A stretch of DNA of 64,000 nucleotides from Aplidium turbinatum (GCA_918807975.1 OU964925.1:27811608-27875607), one strand, 5' to 3'; counted from the stretch's first letter, positions 36,201 to 44,702 are shown. Notes: generated by a model from the sequence alone, not told the origin. Made by a program: numbers and translations.

Positions 36201-37364
36201 TAAAAAAAGATAGTTAGTGCATTTCCTATTTTTGTAATAAAAAACAAAACAATAGAGATCCTTGCAGTATGTATGTAAAAGGTATCATAAATTCCAAATA
36301 TTGGTTAGCCGACATACCATAGTTTACTGTAAATAAACTACAAATGTGAAAGATAGGGGTGGGACTGTAGTTTATAGCCTACGTCTGCTCAAAACAAAAT
36401 ATTTGGAACTTTGTTTTCGAAACAAAATTTCACCTTTCCTCCTTCATAGCCTAATTCTTTGTGAAATAAAACGGTATGATCAGGGTCGTTGAGAGGATGT
36501 TTGGGCCCGGTACCAATGAAACCCTTGTGCCTCAAATCAAGCGATTTATAAGAAAAACGCACTGCATCCAAAGAACACGCTGTGTTTTTTTTCATTTTTC
36601 GAGCCCTTAAAATTATCTTTGGCTCGGGTCCAAAGGATCCCTACTGCGTATGAGTCCAGTGAGTAAAACCGATAGGCTTACAAACACTTCTTTTCATCAC
36701 AGTAGACTATGATTCGTCATGTCCGAACGATTAGACATAACGCATCGGTACGGTAAGCTAGCTGAATTTAGTAGCCTATTTTTTTTTGTCAAACCTGACC
36801 CATGCAAGCCAGTTTTGTAATCTTTTTATAATGGTAACTAATGTTGTAATTATATTTTTCCCAGTTTTTGCAGGACAGAGCCGACGAGGAGAAGACATAA
36901 ACGGAGCAGACAGAAGTGGTACACGTTTCAGTGGATCTGATCTTAGAGGAATGAATATGTACGGAACTAACTGTACTAATTGTGATTTCAGTGGTGCCGA
37001 TAGTCGTGGTGGGAATTTTTATGGAAGCATTGGCACTTTCTCTGACTTCAGTGGATCTGATTTCTCCGGCTGTCAATTTAATGGTACAGCGTTTTCAAAT
37101 TCTCGGTTTGTGGGTGCTGATTTTAGTGGCTCAGCATTTTACGGAGTAGATTTCAGCAAGTCTGATTACACGAGTGCGGATTTCTCAGGAAGTTTTTTTG
37201 CCGGTTCCACCTTTCGTGAGTCTCAGTTTTTTCTCGCTGATTTTAGCGGAACAAAGTATCAGAGCTGTGATTTTGGAAATTCTAACTTTACCAGCGCAGA
37301 CTTCTCAGGTTCGGAAAAAGTGAATTCCAATTTTCAAGGTGTGGGATTGGAATTTGATGACTAA
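18147..37364 (+). CDS. Gene A: predicted secreted protein, unknown domain plus pentapeptide-repeat domain
   Basis: Eight exons chain in phase: 18147-18210, 23734-23903, 25435-25490, 26332-26431, 26861-27016, 29158-29288, 30399-30589, 36865-37364. They total 1368 nt, 455 residues and a stop, and every junction has AG and GT. Residues 1-19 are a signal peptide ([19 protein letters not shown]). Residues 20-225 form an unrecognised domain with [12 protein letters not shown] and three N-glycosylation sequons. Residues 226-289 end in a Thr/Pro/Gln-rich linker. Residues 290-455 are pentapeptide repeats predicted to fold as a right-handed quadrilateral beta-helix. Because exons 1 and 8 are phase 1 at their shared boundary, a short form of 187 residues, equal to gene B, is also possible. 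Alternatively the six middle exons may be a separate transcript ending near 30.6 kb. The role is unknown; an extracellular structural or binding function is an inference. Confidence 0.65.
18276..18906. mobile_element. piggyBac-like MITE in intron 1 of gene A
   Basis: Perfect 12-bp inverted ends CCCTATTCGGAC, with TTAA on both sides (18272-18275 and 18907-18910). TTAA target use and a CCC start are typical of piggyBac-type elements. The element is 631 bp with no transposase. It marks the left edge of the 17-kb block missing from copy B. Confidence 0.85.
18911..20494. other. Intron 1 of gene A: hAT and SINE remnants
   Basis: A hAT left end starts at 19284 (CAGAGATTCTCAACGTGG) and is followed near 19603 by a start-like frame [12 protein letters not shown], as in hAT transposase N termini, but it soon ends. 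A SINE family 3 tail lies at 20416-20462. Nothing else is recognised. Confidence 0.5.
20495..21000. mobile_element. MITE with long inverted repeats
   Basis: Arms of about 150 bp (20495-20645 and 20850-21000) are inverted copies with scattered mismatches. They share AATTGACCTCTTGTCGTTAC-like, ATGATGCGTAACTTTA and GGGTAGAGGAAAGATTGA segments. The outer ends and the target duplication are not clear. Confidence 0.6.
21235..21720 (+). mobile_element. LINE 3' end fragment with A-rich tail
   Basis: The plus strand reads as the zinc-type motif near the C terminus of some LINE ORF2 proteins (CxxC, then [12 protein letters not shown]), followed by [12 protein letters not shown] and a stop. A long A-rich run (21640-21720) fits a LINE tail. 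It is degenerate. Confidence 0.45.
21722..21758. mobile_element. Isolated hAT right terminus
   Basis: CGACCCACCGGTTGGGAAGC, then ACTG, followed by GTTTAAAC. It matches the ends of the MITE at 16093-16559. No left partner with the same target was found nearby. Confidence 0.5.
21846..23261 (+). CDS. RTE-type non-LTR retrotransposon reverse transcriptase, 5'-truncated
   Basis: An uninterrupted frame. From about 21949 it aligns with an RTE-clade [22 protein letters not shown], then [11 protein letters not shown], then [22 protein letters not shown], and YLGHRLS. The thumb region [19 protein letters not shown] and the C-terminal [11 protein letters not shown] complete the ORF2 C terminus. The catalytic YADD is present. 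The first about 35 codons are not homologous, and a (TA)n run sits there. The AP-endonuclease domain is missing, so the copy is 5'-truncated. It ends in an (ATG)n-like run (TGATGATGATG) right after the stop, typical of RTE 3' ends. The intact frame suggests a fairly young insertion in intron 1 of gene A. Confidence 0.85.
   Translation: MSLMICIYFVTFNVFLEFILVQLVYIYIYIYLSILKGNRLDCSNYRPISLLSHVYKLFITIIAARVKNDLYASLPPTQAAYQPGRGTIEQILALEQIIEKSIEFNNPVHITFIDFKKAFDSVKLPYLWQLLDKTSINKKYINLLKATYDDSKALIKTDIGTTRRIDIIKGVKQGDVLSAILFCIVAAAIISETENKCTTGFTIGGHVISNLSYADDMAILNNSKLKMQEYLDALSKNAAKFGLQINVSKTKCMTTDKTNNTLNLTLYGKQIEQVPEFIYLGHRLSATNDGKTAVQHRIGLGWAAFEKNKKILTSNRLPIKLKAKIFNTYVLPVVLYGLECVNWTSSTMKKLTTFQNHIMRSMTNKRLLDHIKIEDLLTMTKLHPIAAIIKSNVLKLFGHTKRSQFGISKLCTEGKVEGKRKRGRQPKRWQDNIQSWTGLHLTTLGELAQNRHSWKQISHVDAQSAAGGDND
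23734..23903 (+). CDS. Gene A exon 2
   Basis: Acceptor TTTGTAG, donor GTAAAG. Phase 1 in, phase 0 out. It encodes [20 protein letters not shown] and later [18 protein letters not shown]. The acidic/glycine motif [10 protein letters not shown] is the most distinctive piece of the unknown domain and could serve as a search seed. Confidence 0.7.
23904..25434. other. Intron 2 of gene A
   Basis: AT-rich. It includes a T/A-rich stretch near 25025 and no coding signal or element ends that I can support. Confidence 0.5.
25435..25490 (+). CDS. Gene A exon 3
   Basis: A 56-nt exon after TTTTAG, ending at GTAAGT. It encodes [19 protein letters not shown] with a basic run and an NAT sequon. Phase 0 in, phase 2 out. 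Confidence 0.6.
26068..26140 (+). other. tRNA-like sequence (SINE head or decayed tRNA)
   Basis: GTCCGAGTGGTGAGAAA resembles a class II tRNA A box and GGTTCGACACC fits a B box, 45 nt apart. The acceptor arms do not pair convincingly. Probably a promoter remnant of a SINE in intron 3 of gene A. Confidence 0.35.
26332..26431 (+). CDS. Gene A exon 4
   Basis: Acceptor ATTATTTTAG, donor GTAAGA. Phase 2 in, phase 0 out. It encodes [20 protein letters not shown], then [10 protein letters not shown], with an NVT sequon and alternating hydrophobic residues suggesting beta strands. Confidence 0.7.
26861..27016 (+). CDS. Gene A exon 5
   Basis: Acceptor TCTATAG, donor GTAACC. 52 codons, phase 0 on both sides. 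It encodes [20 protein letters not shown], then [21 protein letters not shown] glycine-rich turn region is followed by beta-type sequence with one cysteine. Confidence 0.7.
27215..28491 (+). mobile_element. Tc1/mariner relic with an internal tandem duplication
   Basis: Inverted ends start CAGGGTGATCAA and share about 60 bp (GTGTAGAAAAATATTTATTG and beyond). TA lies on both flanks (27213-27214 and 28492-28493). The plus strand keeps the C-terminal transposase signature [29 protein letters not shown], then [17 protein letters not shown]. About 350 bp is present twice (27613-27964 and 27983-28333), so the signature occurs twice. The N-terminal half is missing. It lies in intron 5 of gene A. Confidence 0.8.
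28494..29157. other. Rest of intron 5 of gene A
   Basis: No repeat ends or coding exon recognised. The one long frame (28845-29165) has no features of a protein. Confidence 0.4.
29158..29288 (+). CDS. Gene A exon 6
   Basis: Acceptor TGTTCCAG, donor GTGACT. Phase 0 in, phase 2 out. It encodes [20 protein letters not shown], then [20 protein letters not shown]. Beta-type, likely the end of the unknown domain. Confidence 0.7.
29733..30331. mobile_element. pogo/Tigger-type MITE
   Basis: The ends are CAGTAGAACTCGGTTAATCC, inverted, with TA on both sides (29731-29732 and 30332-30333). Repeated ATCCGGATTAA strings lie near both ends. A relative lies at 61718-62533. Both share a short frame starting [12 protein letters not shown], which resembles no transposase. 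It lies in intron 6 of gene A. Confidence 0.85.
30399..30589 (+). CDS. Gene A exon 7 (Thr/Pro/Gln-rich linker)
   Basis: Acceptor TTCTCTTCAG. It encodes [20 protein letters not shown], then a linker rich in Thr, Pro and Gln ([20 protein letters not shown]). A GGTACAAA donor at 30590 gives phase 1, which fits exon 8. The frame also stays open past that donor until the LTR element at 30637, so an alternative terminal exon is possible. Confidence 0.6.
30637..33893 (-). mobile_element. Ty3/Gypsy-like (Gmr1-like) LTR element, broken, no pol seen
   Basis: CCCAC flanks it (30632-30636 and 33894-33898). It codes on the minus strand. Parts, 5' to 3': a fold-back terminal block at 33740-33893; a primer-binding site at 33719-33736 (TGGGGGCTCGTCCGGGAT, fits tRNA-Pro); a coiled-coil stretch of EEKRAQ-type heptads at about 33170-33650; a SCAN-related capsid-like region at about 32550-33090; zinc knuckles; an aspartic-protease-like segment; further zinc knuckles to about 31380; and a shortened LTR at 30637-31306. 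No reverse transcriptase or integrase is seen. The coding region is broken, with a few interruptions. High identity to the solo LTR at 7653-8432 (roughly 95 percent by eye) suggests moderate age. It lies within or just after gene A exon 7. Confidence 0.85.
33899..34869. other. Intron 7 of gene A, no gene
   Basis: AT-rich with scattered short frames. A candidate inverted end (TTGCCTTAATAAGGCC) near 34605 resembles the complement of a segment near 35385-35400, which may bound the element that carries the PHD-type fragment. Confidence 0.35.
34870..35148 (-). pseudogene. PHD-type zinc finger fragment
   Basis: The frame ends [20 protein letters not shown], then [10 protein letters not shown], then FVCPDCDM. 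This is the C4HC3 pattern of a PHD finger, close to the C-terminal PHD of pogo/Tigger-like transposase proteins in invertebrates. The preceding residues are basic ([11 protein letters not shown]). No DDE domain is near it, so it is a remnant of a transposon or a retained exon. Confidence 0.55.
35149..36864. other. 3' part of intron 7 of gene A; right part shared with copy B
   Basis: From about 36070 the sequence aligns with the single intron of gene B (55690-56537), for example CACTCTTGTTTTTGACAAAT. Left of 36070 it has no counterpart in copy B. This marks the right edge of the 17-kb block private to copy A. No exon is recognised. Confidence 0.6.
36865..37364 (+). CDS. Gene A exon 8: pentapeptide-repeat domain
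   Basis: Acceptor TTTTTCCCAG, phase 1 in, stop TAA. It encodes about 28 consecutive pentapeptides from about [11 protein letters not shown] onward, with F, Y or L at the centre of most units ([15 protein letters not shown], later [15 protein letters not shown]). Every fourth or fifth unit is a near-exact DFSGS. The pattern A/D-x-F-S-G fits the Pfam pentapeptide family, seven coils of a square beta-helix. Four cysteines (two in NCTNC) may form disulfides. It ends in an acidic tail GLEFDD. It differs from gene B at about 18 of 166 residues, mostly surface positions of the repeats. Confidence 0.85.
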
Positions 37365-38641
37365 CCACAAAACGTTTTATGTAACAAATAGCCCATGTAC
37401 TGTAAATACAAAACTGAAGGATAGCTTTATTGCATGAACAACTTTCCTTGAATTTTATCAGTTTGCCAAGTGTTTTTGTTCTCGTAAAAGCAAGTAAGCT
37501 ATATTTGTTTTAAAAGAGTCTGTGTGTATTTTCATGCTGTGTTACAATACCCAAAAATTTCATGCAAGAATTGATGAAAATGCTATGTCGATGTTATAAA
37601 TTTGAAATTCAGTCAGTGCTAGCGGCAGTTTGTTTTACGCTGTGATGGTCAAATATAAAAACAAAACGATTAAGTTCGTGTATCATATTTACAAAAACGT
37701 TCACTATTCTGCAGTCGAATAATGAACGAACCTATCGTTTGCAATTGGTCATTGAAAGTTTGTTTCTTTGGAAACCTTTGTCATTTGACTGAGAAAGCCT
37801 CTTTGGAAGCTTAATCCTGGCAGTTTCGCTTACTTATAGAGGCTATGAACCTCTGACGTAGGCCCGATCACCTTGGTTGGAAGAGTGAAATGTCTCGCTT
37901 GTTGAAGGCTTTTGTTGCCTGTACGTTTCACCTTTCACCAGATACCGCTGAAGAAGGGTTGTCCTACTAAAACTTCGTCACTCAAACGCACATCCCGAGA
38001 GATAAATCATCAAACCAGTTTCGATAAAATCATGTTTATAATCTTTCTTCATCAAAACTTGATTAATTTTAACATTGTGCGTATCTGCACTCGTCATAGA
38101 GGCTTTTAGTGCAGCAGCTAGGGATTGTAGATCATAGGGATGCGAAACTTCATCCGCTTTTGGCTTATCCGCAACACTAGAAGGATTACGTTTTTTTGTA
38201 ATTTACAAAATATTTTACTTTTTATAGGTTATATAAGAAGAGTGAAGTTGGTTTTAAAGTAATTTAAGGTTTTTAGTTGAAAGCAAGCCAGCAGTAAAGC
38301 ATAAAAAAAATGTCAAATTGGCAATTGACCCTTCTAATGTTGAAGGAACAACGGAGTTACGCGTCCCGTAATGTACCGTCCCTAGCAGCAGCACATTGAA
38401 CACGACACAGATCTTATGATGCCAAGTGAGTAGAATAGCCATACCAAAAAAGTTGATTACAAGCAATGTTAAAGTAACGTTCCAGGACTTCGGTTTGAGG
38501 TTAAGCTACTTCATGTTTTCTCTTGTAAACTACACGCTATTCCAACAAAGGACTGAAGCTCATAAATCAAAATAAATCCACTCGATCCTCCGTTTGTTTA
38601 CACAAACCACACGCAATCTCGCGACTATATAATGTATTTCC
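37365..38641. other. 3' flank of gene A, shared with copy B
   Basis: It contains an old, reversed SINE family 2 copy (about 37760-38020, matching 57585-57810). Near 38455 is the site GATTACAAGCAATG, which in copy B is occupied by a 5.1-kb hAT insertion with target CTTACAAG. The last shared string is GCGACTATATAATGTATTTC at 38620-38641. No other gene is seen. Confidence 0.6.
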
Positions 38642-39261
38642 TGCCAGCTGTTGCGTGTCATCTGCTGGATCTTTTTAAACAGAATTTGTATTAATCTGTA
38701 CAAAAATCACTTGTCTATAAGTTTGAAAAATTAATATTTTGACATTTTGTATGCTTAACTTGATATTTTATTTTTTGCCATGATACCATTTGTTTTTCAT
38801 AAGCCAATGCTTTCCGAAACTCATAATTTCTAGTTTTTATGGAACCAAGCATCCCTTAGCAATTAGTACCTAAAATATTGACTTTTTTATTTGTGTGGTT
38901 TTGGCTTACAATCATGAAAAATTGATAGACAACAAAGTAATTGGGTTGAAAAACACTAATCAATCCCAATGGCAATGAGCCTACTTTTTTGTCTATCCAT
39001 TGTATCTATGATATTAGCTATGTAGAAAACGAAACTTGTACAATTGGTCACGTAATAATTTGAAGCCTTTTTTTCAACGCTATTTAGCAAAAATTTCAAG
39101 ATTATGGAAAAGAAAAGAGAGAGTTTTCCGTTATTCAAACATATCCTGCACACTGCACAGTGCACACATAAATCGTAGTTGAATCTTTATGGCAATACTG
39201 GCAATCTGACATGTGAAGTAAAGAAAGCTATCACATTGTGTCTACCGCATTTATTTTAGGT
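38642..39261. other. Stretch without recognised content
   Basis: AT-rich, short frames only. Confidence 0.4.
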
Positions 39262-40059
39262 CAGCGTGGTCCAACTACAGGCCCGCGGGCCAAACTTGGC
39301 CTGCGAGCTCCGTTTTTTTGGCCCTCGAACTGATAGTCAGTAAGTAAGAAAAAAAAGTTGTTGAAAGAGCTATTCGCATGTCGTCTTTGGGAACTAAGTG
39401 AGATCGATGTTTTGTTTTAATAGTCAACAATGAGAAGAACTCTGCTTCACACAGATAAATAGTTGGAAAAGGTATAGCCTAATAACTTCAAATGCACGCT
39501 TAGTCAGCGTAGGAAACTCTTTGACTAATCCACACCAAAACTTGGAAAAGTCACCATGGCACGATAAGAATTTAGAACAAAGCGTTGTTGAACATTGAAG
39601 ATCAATCAATTCATCTTCAATGTTCAACAACGCTTTGTTCTAAATTCTTATCGTGCCATGGTGACTTTTCCAAGTTTTGGTGTGGATTAGTCAATTCATC
39701 TTTGCAAAGATCATCGTCAGCAGTACTTTCTAACTTGGCTTCGAAGGGATGAGTTATGTAAAGAGCCGTAGCCTACTGTTAAAACTTTCACCTTCGAAGT
39801 AACCGTCAAAGTTCTTTTTAAGGCGTCAAGGGGCTGGCATATTTCGACTTCGAGGTCAGAAATCTCGTTGCGACTTGTAGCCTACTGACTTTCCAATCAT
39901 CAAATGTTAGAAAATTTGTCTAAATTCCTTTTTGAACTCTTCTACTCCACAGATATAATTTTGTCTGAAAGCCTTAGTTTATGATTCAGTAAATTTACCC
40001 CCTCGGTAGGTGAAATTTACCCCGAGGGGGTTAATTTACCCCCGGTTAAGAACCCCTGG
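39262..40059 (-). mobile_element. hAT remnants with two unrelated termini
   Basis: A left end CAGCGTGGTCCAAC starts at 39262. A right end GGTTAAGAACCCCTG stops at 40059. They do not match each other and the flanks differ, so these are parts of two elements. The minus strand at 39424-39630 encodes a hAT transposase piece (DELIDLQCSTTLCSKF, then FWCGLVKEFPTL). The flanks of 39605 form a perfect inverted repeat listed separately. Confidence 0.6.
39521..39694. repeat. Perfect 82-bp inverted repeat with 10-bp spacer
   Basis: Arms 39521-39602 and 39613-39694 are exact reverse complements, from TTGACTAATCCACACC to GAACATTGAAGAT. The arm is part of the hAT transposase frame, so a coding piece was copied in inverted orientation. 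A transcript would form a long hairpin. Confidence 0.9.
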
Positions 40060-40171
40060 CTTATGCGGACAAAAAAAAATTGATTTATTTTGATCAACGA
40101 CGCACGAGTACACAATAATTGACACGGCGAGAAGAACACAATAAACATAGCTAGGTCAGAGACTTTAAAGA

Positions 40172-40545
40172 ACCGGCCTGCCACGCCCCGTGGAGGCGGA
40201 GAGCGGCGTGATTATGGGGTGGCGATGCACCCGGAAGGGAAGTCCACCAGCTTAGGTCGCGGGGGCCAGGCTGGGGAGTCTAGGTATCTGTGGATCGAGA
40301 ATTTTGTGCGACTCGTCCGCAAAAGTAGAATGGCGGAACGGGCCAGGGAGACGGGTTTTGGTTTCTGCAAACGCAAAAAGGTCAGCTCACGACGGGCCGG
40401 GCGACAGAAGTTTTATAAAGCCAGGCAGCGCCCACGTCTCCATCACGTGACCGTAACACAGGTACGTTTGACTCCTATACCCGGTCTGCCCGTAGGCAGA
40501 GCGGATAAACTTTGGGGTCTCCCACGAGGAAGAGAAGCTTAGCTA
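40172..40545 (+). mobile_element. GC-rich 5' end of an R2-like LINE family, opposite orientation
   Basis: It aligns with the minus strand of 43735-43485, sharing ACCGGCCTGCCACGCCCCG-like, GTCCACCAGCTTAGGTCGCG and GGCGGAACGGGCCAGGGAG segments at roughly 85 percent. Abrupt GC-rich composition contrasts with the AT-rich flanks. The frame 40219-40542 is basic and may be the start of the ORF or a leader. LINE copies normally lose the 5' end, so a 5' end alone is odd. Confidence 0.55.
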
Positions 40546-41265
40546 CAAGGACGATTCGAATACTCGTGGGAGACGAAAATTATATAAAATCTGGAGCAAA
40601 GGCTCAATTAATTGGTGTAAAAAAAGAAGGTATGTGGGAATATATTGTATGCTTTACTTACTGGAAAAGTGGACGTTGAACCAACGAGCACAGATGTGCA
40701 CTGGCCAGATGTTGAGGCAGGTTCGCCCAGATGGGTCGGGGGAACTAGCGATCGAAGCGTAGATATGACTAGGCTACGTTACCAGGAAAAATATAGAATA
40801 GTGGGATGAAACTTTTGAGGTTGCATCGAGTTGATCGGGAAATCATGTTTATCGATGTGTTAAAAGCAACGCGAGGTTGATCCGAGCGGGAAAGAGCAGC
40901 ATATTGGGAGAAGGTATGTGTGTAATATTCTAAAATATTGAAATATGAAAATACAGATCCAGTGTTGTTAATGATATTACGTCATTGATAGATGATATGA
41001 GTCCATTCACGATATGCAATATATACTTAATTCATATATTGCTATTTTATTGATGATGATTGTATTCTTCATTGAGCTGCAGCATGCTGATGAAACGACA
41101 ATTGTTTACAGATAAATTGATAATGAAACAATGGATTTAACATACTATGACGTCACACAATTACTGGCGGGTTTTGAGGTGGTTTGCTGTCTTGCGCGCT
41201 CGGATGCTTACTGCAAAGCTTCTGCTGTTGGGGAATTGAGCTTCTGATCGCTGGAATCGTCTTTT

Positions 41266-43735
41266 CTATGACGTAGCCTCTCCACGAGTGAGCCCGGCGT
41301 TCCAAGCTTTCCAGACACGGAGGGAACCTTCGATTGAGAGGGAGGCCACTTTTCTAGCCACCTCTGCTACCCCACGAGCAGGAACACCCAAGGCCGCCAA
41401 AGCCCCAGAGCTCAACGGAGCATAGCTCCCGAGGGAGCCTACGACGAACGGAAGTGACAGGACGTCCCTGCAAGGGCGCTTCCTGTCTTCCAATATGTTT
41501 ACACATAACTCGCCGTACTTGTCGTGTTTCCTGTCGTCGGCTTTTCGAAGGGAATCCGCGCCGTAGTCGAACGGGCAAGTGACGTCACATACAACCGTGA
41601 CACCGTTGCAGGACAATGTCAGGGCGCAGATCAGCACCGCCCGCTTCCACGTGTTGTGGAACCGTACTATCTATGGTAAGCAAGGGTTGCCATTCGGCAG
41701 GTACATGCTTCACGATCTCCCACAATACTGAATTGTGTCGTTGCGTGACAACAGGCATCACGGTAGGGCAGTGGTTCAATATATGAGGAAGAGTCTCTTC
41801 CGCTTTCCCAACACGCGCGACATATGGCAGGTTTATAAGGGCGGCCATGGCTTGGTTTTGATTTCAAGGGAAGTAGGTTTAGGCGGGCTTTATAAGCAAA
41901 TGCACGGTTCGCGTGATCCAGGAGCTCCGGGCGCCGAGTCCAAGAATTCGAAAATCTGGACAGACAGTGGGCACTGACCGTCTTGCCTTGGTCAGGTTTG
42001 GATTCCCACTGTTTCCTCCACCACAAGTCATTGTGTTGGTGGAGAGTTGGAACCACTTTTTTTCTTTGGGGAGGGATGATTTTGGAGCTCCCCGCGGTCA
42101 ACTCGAGACCGCCATCCGGGCGTGCGGACCAACGTACATTTAGACGACGGGTAGCCGCCGGGACGCGGCACCACAAGCTTTCGCCTGTTGGGCACGGTCG
42201 AGAACGGGCACCTTCAGGGGGGGTTCTTATTCAAGTAACTGGCTAGCTGGCACGGGGTAGGATCTGGAGTGCCGAACCTCAGACTGGCACAACGCCTAAG
42301 CTGCCCGAAAGCGATGGCAGAGACACGGTCGTCAGGAGACATCAGCATCTTGAAGGCCTGGGCTATCGAAAGCGTGTCGCTTTCGCGACACAGATTCAAC
42401 ACACCAAAGCCCCCCGATGCAGGCTTACAGTAAAAGAAAGCGCTGCACGCCCACCTGGGAAGACGCCACACCACCTTCAAACACTGCAATACCAGTCGAT
42501 CGAGCTTCAGAAGCTCATACTGTCTGAAGCACCGCACTCGCAGATGGTATGACGCGGACGGAAGAATGATAGAAGTAAGTGCCAGAAGTTTCTGGCTTGG
42601 AGTGAGGAAATATTTTTGTGTTTCTCCAGGGTGGAGATGAAAGGTTGGGTAAGGGACGCATCCGAGGCGTAACCGGTTCGAGCGCCAAGATATTTGTACG
42701 TTTCGCCTTTTGGGATGACTCGGATTTCGTCCCGGGCTAGGGAGAAAGGTTCCGGGTCGACCCGCAAACGGGACGCCGACGCTTTCCTATAGGATAAGGT
42801 GCCACACTTGCGTGGGTTGAACCGTAGCCCGGACCAGGAAGAGAAGGGATCAGTAGTAGATAAGAGGGAGATCATCTGCTCGCGATCGGAAGAAACGAGA
42901 CAGATGTCGTCTGCATATGCCATACAACGTACTTTGATGTCTTCTTTAGCAGGCAGGTTGTAGCCGCAATCCGTTTTGTCACGAACGGCCTTGAAGAGCA
43001 CCTCGATGACCAAATTGAATAGCAGCCCAGACAACGGGCAGCCCTGACGGACTCTCCGCCCCACAGGGATACGGTCGGTTTCACCATTGCCACAGCGGAC
43101 GGTGCAGGTGTTGGCGACGTATATGTCGAAGATGCACTCAATAAGGTCTGTGGGGGCGTCGAAATGACGCAGGACCTCGGCTATGCATTCGTGCCGGACA
43201 CTGCCAAAGGCGTTTCGAATGTCTAGAAACGCAACCGACACAGGCCTTTTGCGTGACTGTGCATTCGAAAGGATGGTGTCGAGCATGAACACATGCTCGT
43301 AGACGCCCTCCGTGGGCATGAATCCCTTTTGCTCTCGGCTGATAACATTCCCCTCCACCGCCCATCGCTGCAGGCGTCGGGCCAATACGGCGGCGTAAAT
43401 CTTATATATGTTTCGGCAGATGGAGACGGGCGCCGCCCGGCGGTCAATTACTGCCGGTTCCAGCGTCCACACGCGACGGGTCGCCCGGCCCGTCGCAGGC
43501 CATCTTTCTGGGCAATGCAGAAAGAGCCTGTCTCCCTGGCCCGCTCCGCCATTTTAAATTTGCGGACGGGTCATGTAACGTTTTCGATCCACACTCTCCC
43601 TCCACAGGTACCTCGACTCCCCAGCCTGGCCCCCGCGACCTAAGCTGGTGGACTTACCCCTCCGGGTGCATCGTCACCCCTAAATCACGCCGCTCCGCGC
43701 CGCCGCGGGGTGTGGCAGGCCGGTTTTCGAAAAGT
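41266..43735 (-). mobile_element. R2-like non-LTR element with restriction-like endonuclease, degraded
   Basis: Minus strand. 43735-43485 is a GC-rich 5' region. 43472-42507 encodes RT: RNIYKIYAAVLARRLQRWAV, EQKGFMPTEGVYEHVFMLDT, VAFLDIRNAFGSV, RQGCPLSGLLFNL, MAYADDICLVSS. 42176-41266 encodes, in more than one frame, the C-terminal part: a Cys-Cys-His-Cys motif (CRACWE, then EETLPHILNHC), then RPDIVLQ and VTCPFD, fitting the PD-x-D core of the restriction-like endonuclease of R2/NeSL/Hero-type elements. The frame changes at least twice in the C-terminal half, so it is not functional as it stands. The insertion target cannot be told. Confidence 0.8.
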
Positions 43736-43932
43736 CTTCGACCTGGCTATGTTTGTTTGTGCTCTCTCGCCGTGTCAATCCTTTGTACCCCTGCGCTGTT
43801 GATGCGAATAAAACAGTTTAACACCGGTGTGCACTGTCTGCAGTTATATATATATTATAGATTCTATTTGAATAAGACCTTCTGATGATCCGTTAGGTGA
43901 AACAATTTGTAAAGGCTTCAGATAGTAATAAC
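43736..43932. other. Short AT-rich spacer
   Basis: A TATATATATA run near 43848. Otherwise nothing recognised. Confidence 0.4.
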
Positions 43933-44702
43933 TAGTGCAACCAAAAGTCAATAAAGTCAAAATTTTTCTGCCTTGTTCAAAGTTTATAAAACGACCAGAA
44001 ACTAAATTTTAGGCTGACACGAAGAGAGGTTTCAAAGTTATTAAGTAAAAAAAAAGTCAAATTTCATGGTTAGGTCAAAATTTTCTTTTAACGTAGTTTT
44101 TCTTCTCTCTATTGATATTTTATTAAAGCTACATAGATACTGATTTTTTGTTGCAATTTCTGTTGCTCTTCTGACGTAATAATCTATTTGTTGCAATTTC
44201 TGTGGTAATAGTCTAGTTTCGCCCTGCCAAATTGGAAAATGGGACGAGATGATATTTCACCACATTTATATAGCCTGCTGAGGAACTCCCAAGCAACTTC
44301 TGTAGTAGTAGTGAGAAGCTTCTCCATTTTAGGAAAAATTTTGGCTAGAGACAGGAATTTCAAAGGCGATAATGTGAAACATTACTTGATGTTGAAGTAT
44401 AATACTGCAAAACCCTCTCAGTAATTTCGTGATATTTAAAGACACTCCATATTTGTCTTTTGCAGTTTTTCGAGTGATTTTCATTACATGTTCGTTAGCT
44501 GTAGTGTCGTTGAGTCTTTCACATTTTTCTTTTATTTTATTAGAAAAAGAAGATATCCTTACCTTACGGTTTGATTTCTAACATGCTTTGTATTTCGCAT
44601 TTGGGTTGAAAACGCATCAAGTTATTGGTCAAAATTAGGTCAAAATTTGTAAATTATAAAGTCAAAATTTTAAGTTTTTAGGTCAAAAATTTGGTTGCCC
44701 TA
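43933..44702. mobile_element. hAT-type MITE, TSD GTAATAAC
   Basis: The ends are TAGTGCAACCAAAAG and TTTGGTTGCCCTA, with GTAATAAC at 43925-43932 and 44703-44710. The body is rich in GTCAAAA strings, as in the sister at 8729-9536. The two targets differ by one base, which suggests strong site preference or insertion into the same repeat. Confidence 0.85.

Larger units (their letters stand above)
13920..38641 (+). repeat. Segmental duplication, copy A
   Basis: Pieces of this span align in order with 53845-63402: the region around 13980 with 53890, 15700-15830 with 54395-54545, 16560-17150 with 54550-55265, 18050-18270 with 55440-55690, 36070-37620 with 55690-57270, and 37740-38641 with 57490-58005 plus 63147-63402. 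Copy A carries private insertions (hATs, a SINE, an LTR element and others) and a 17-kb block with six extra exons that copy B lacks. Coding exons are better preserved than flanks. Confidence 0.85.

Noticed and set aside
39262-40059. A single complete hAT element
   Set aside because: The two ends belong to different families and the flanks share no 8-bp copy.
40219-40542. 107-residue basic frame as a possible host gene
   Set aside because: The DNA is a repeat of the LINE 5' region at 43485-43735, in which the frame is not kept.
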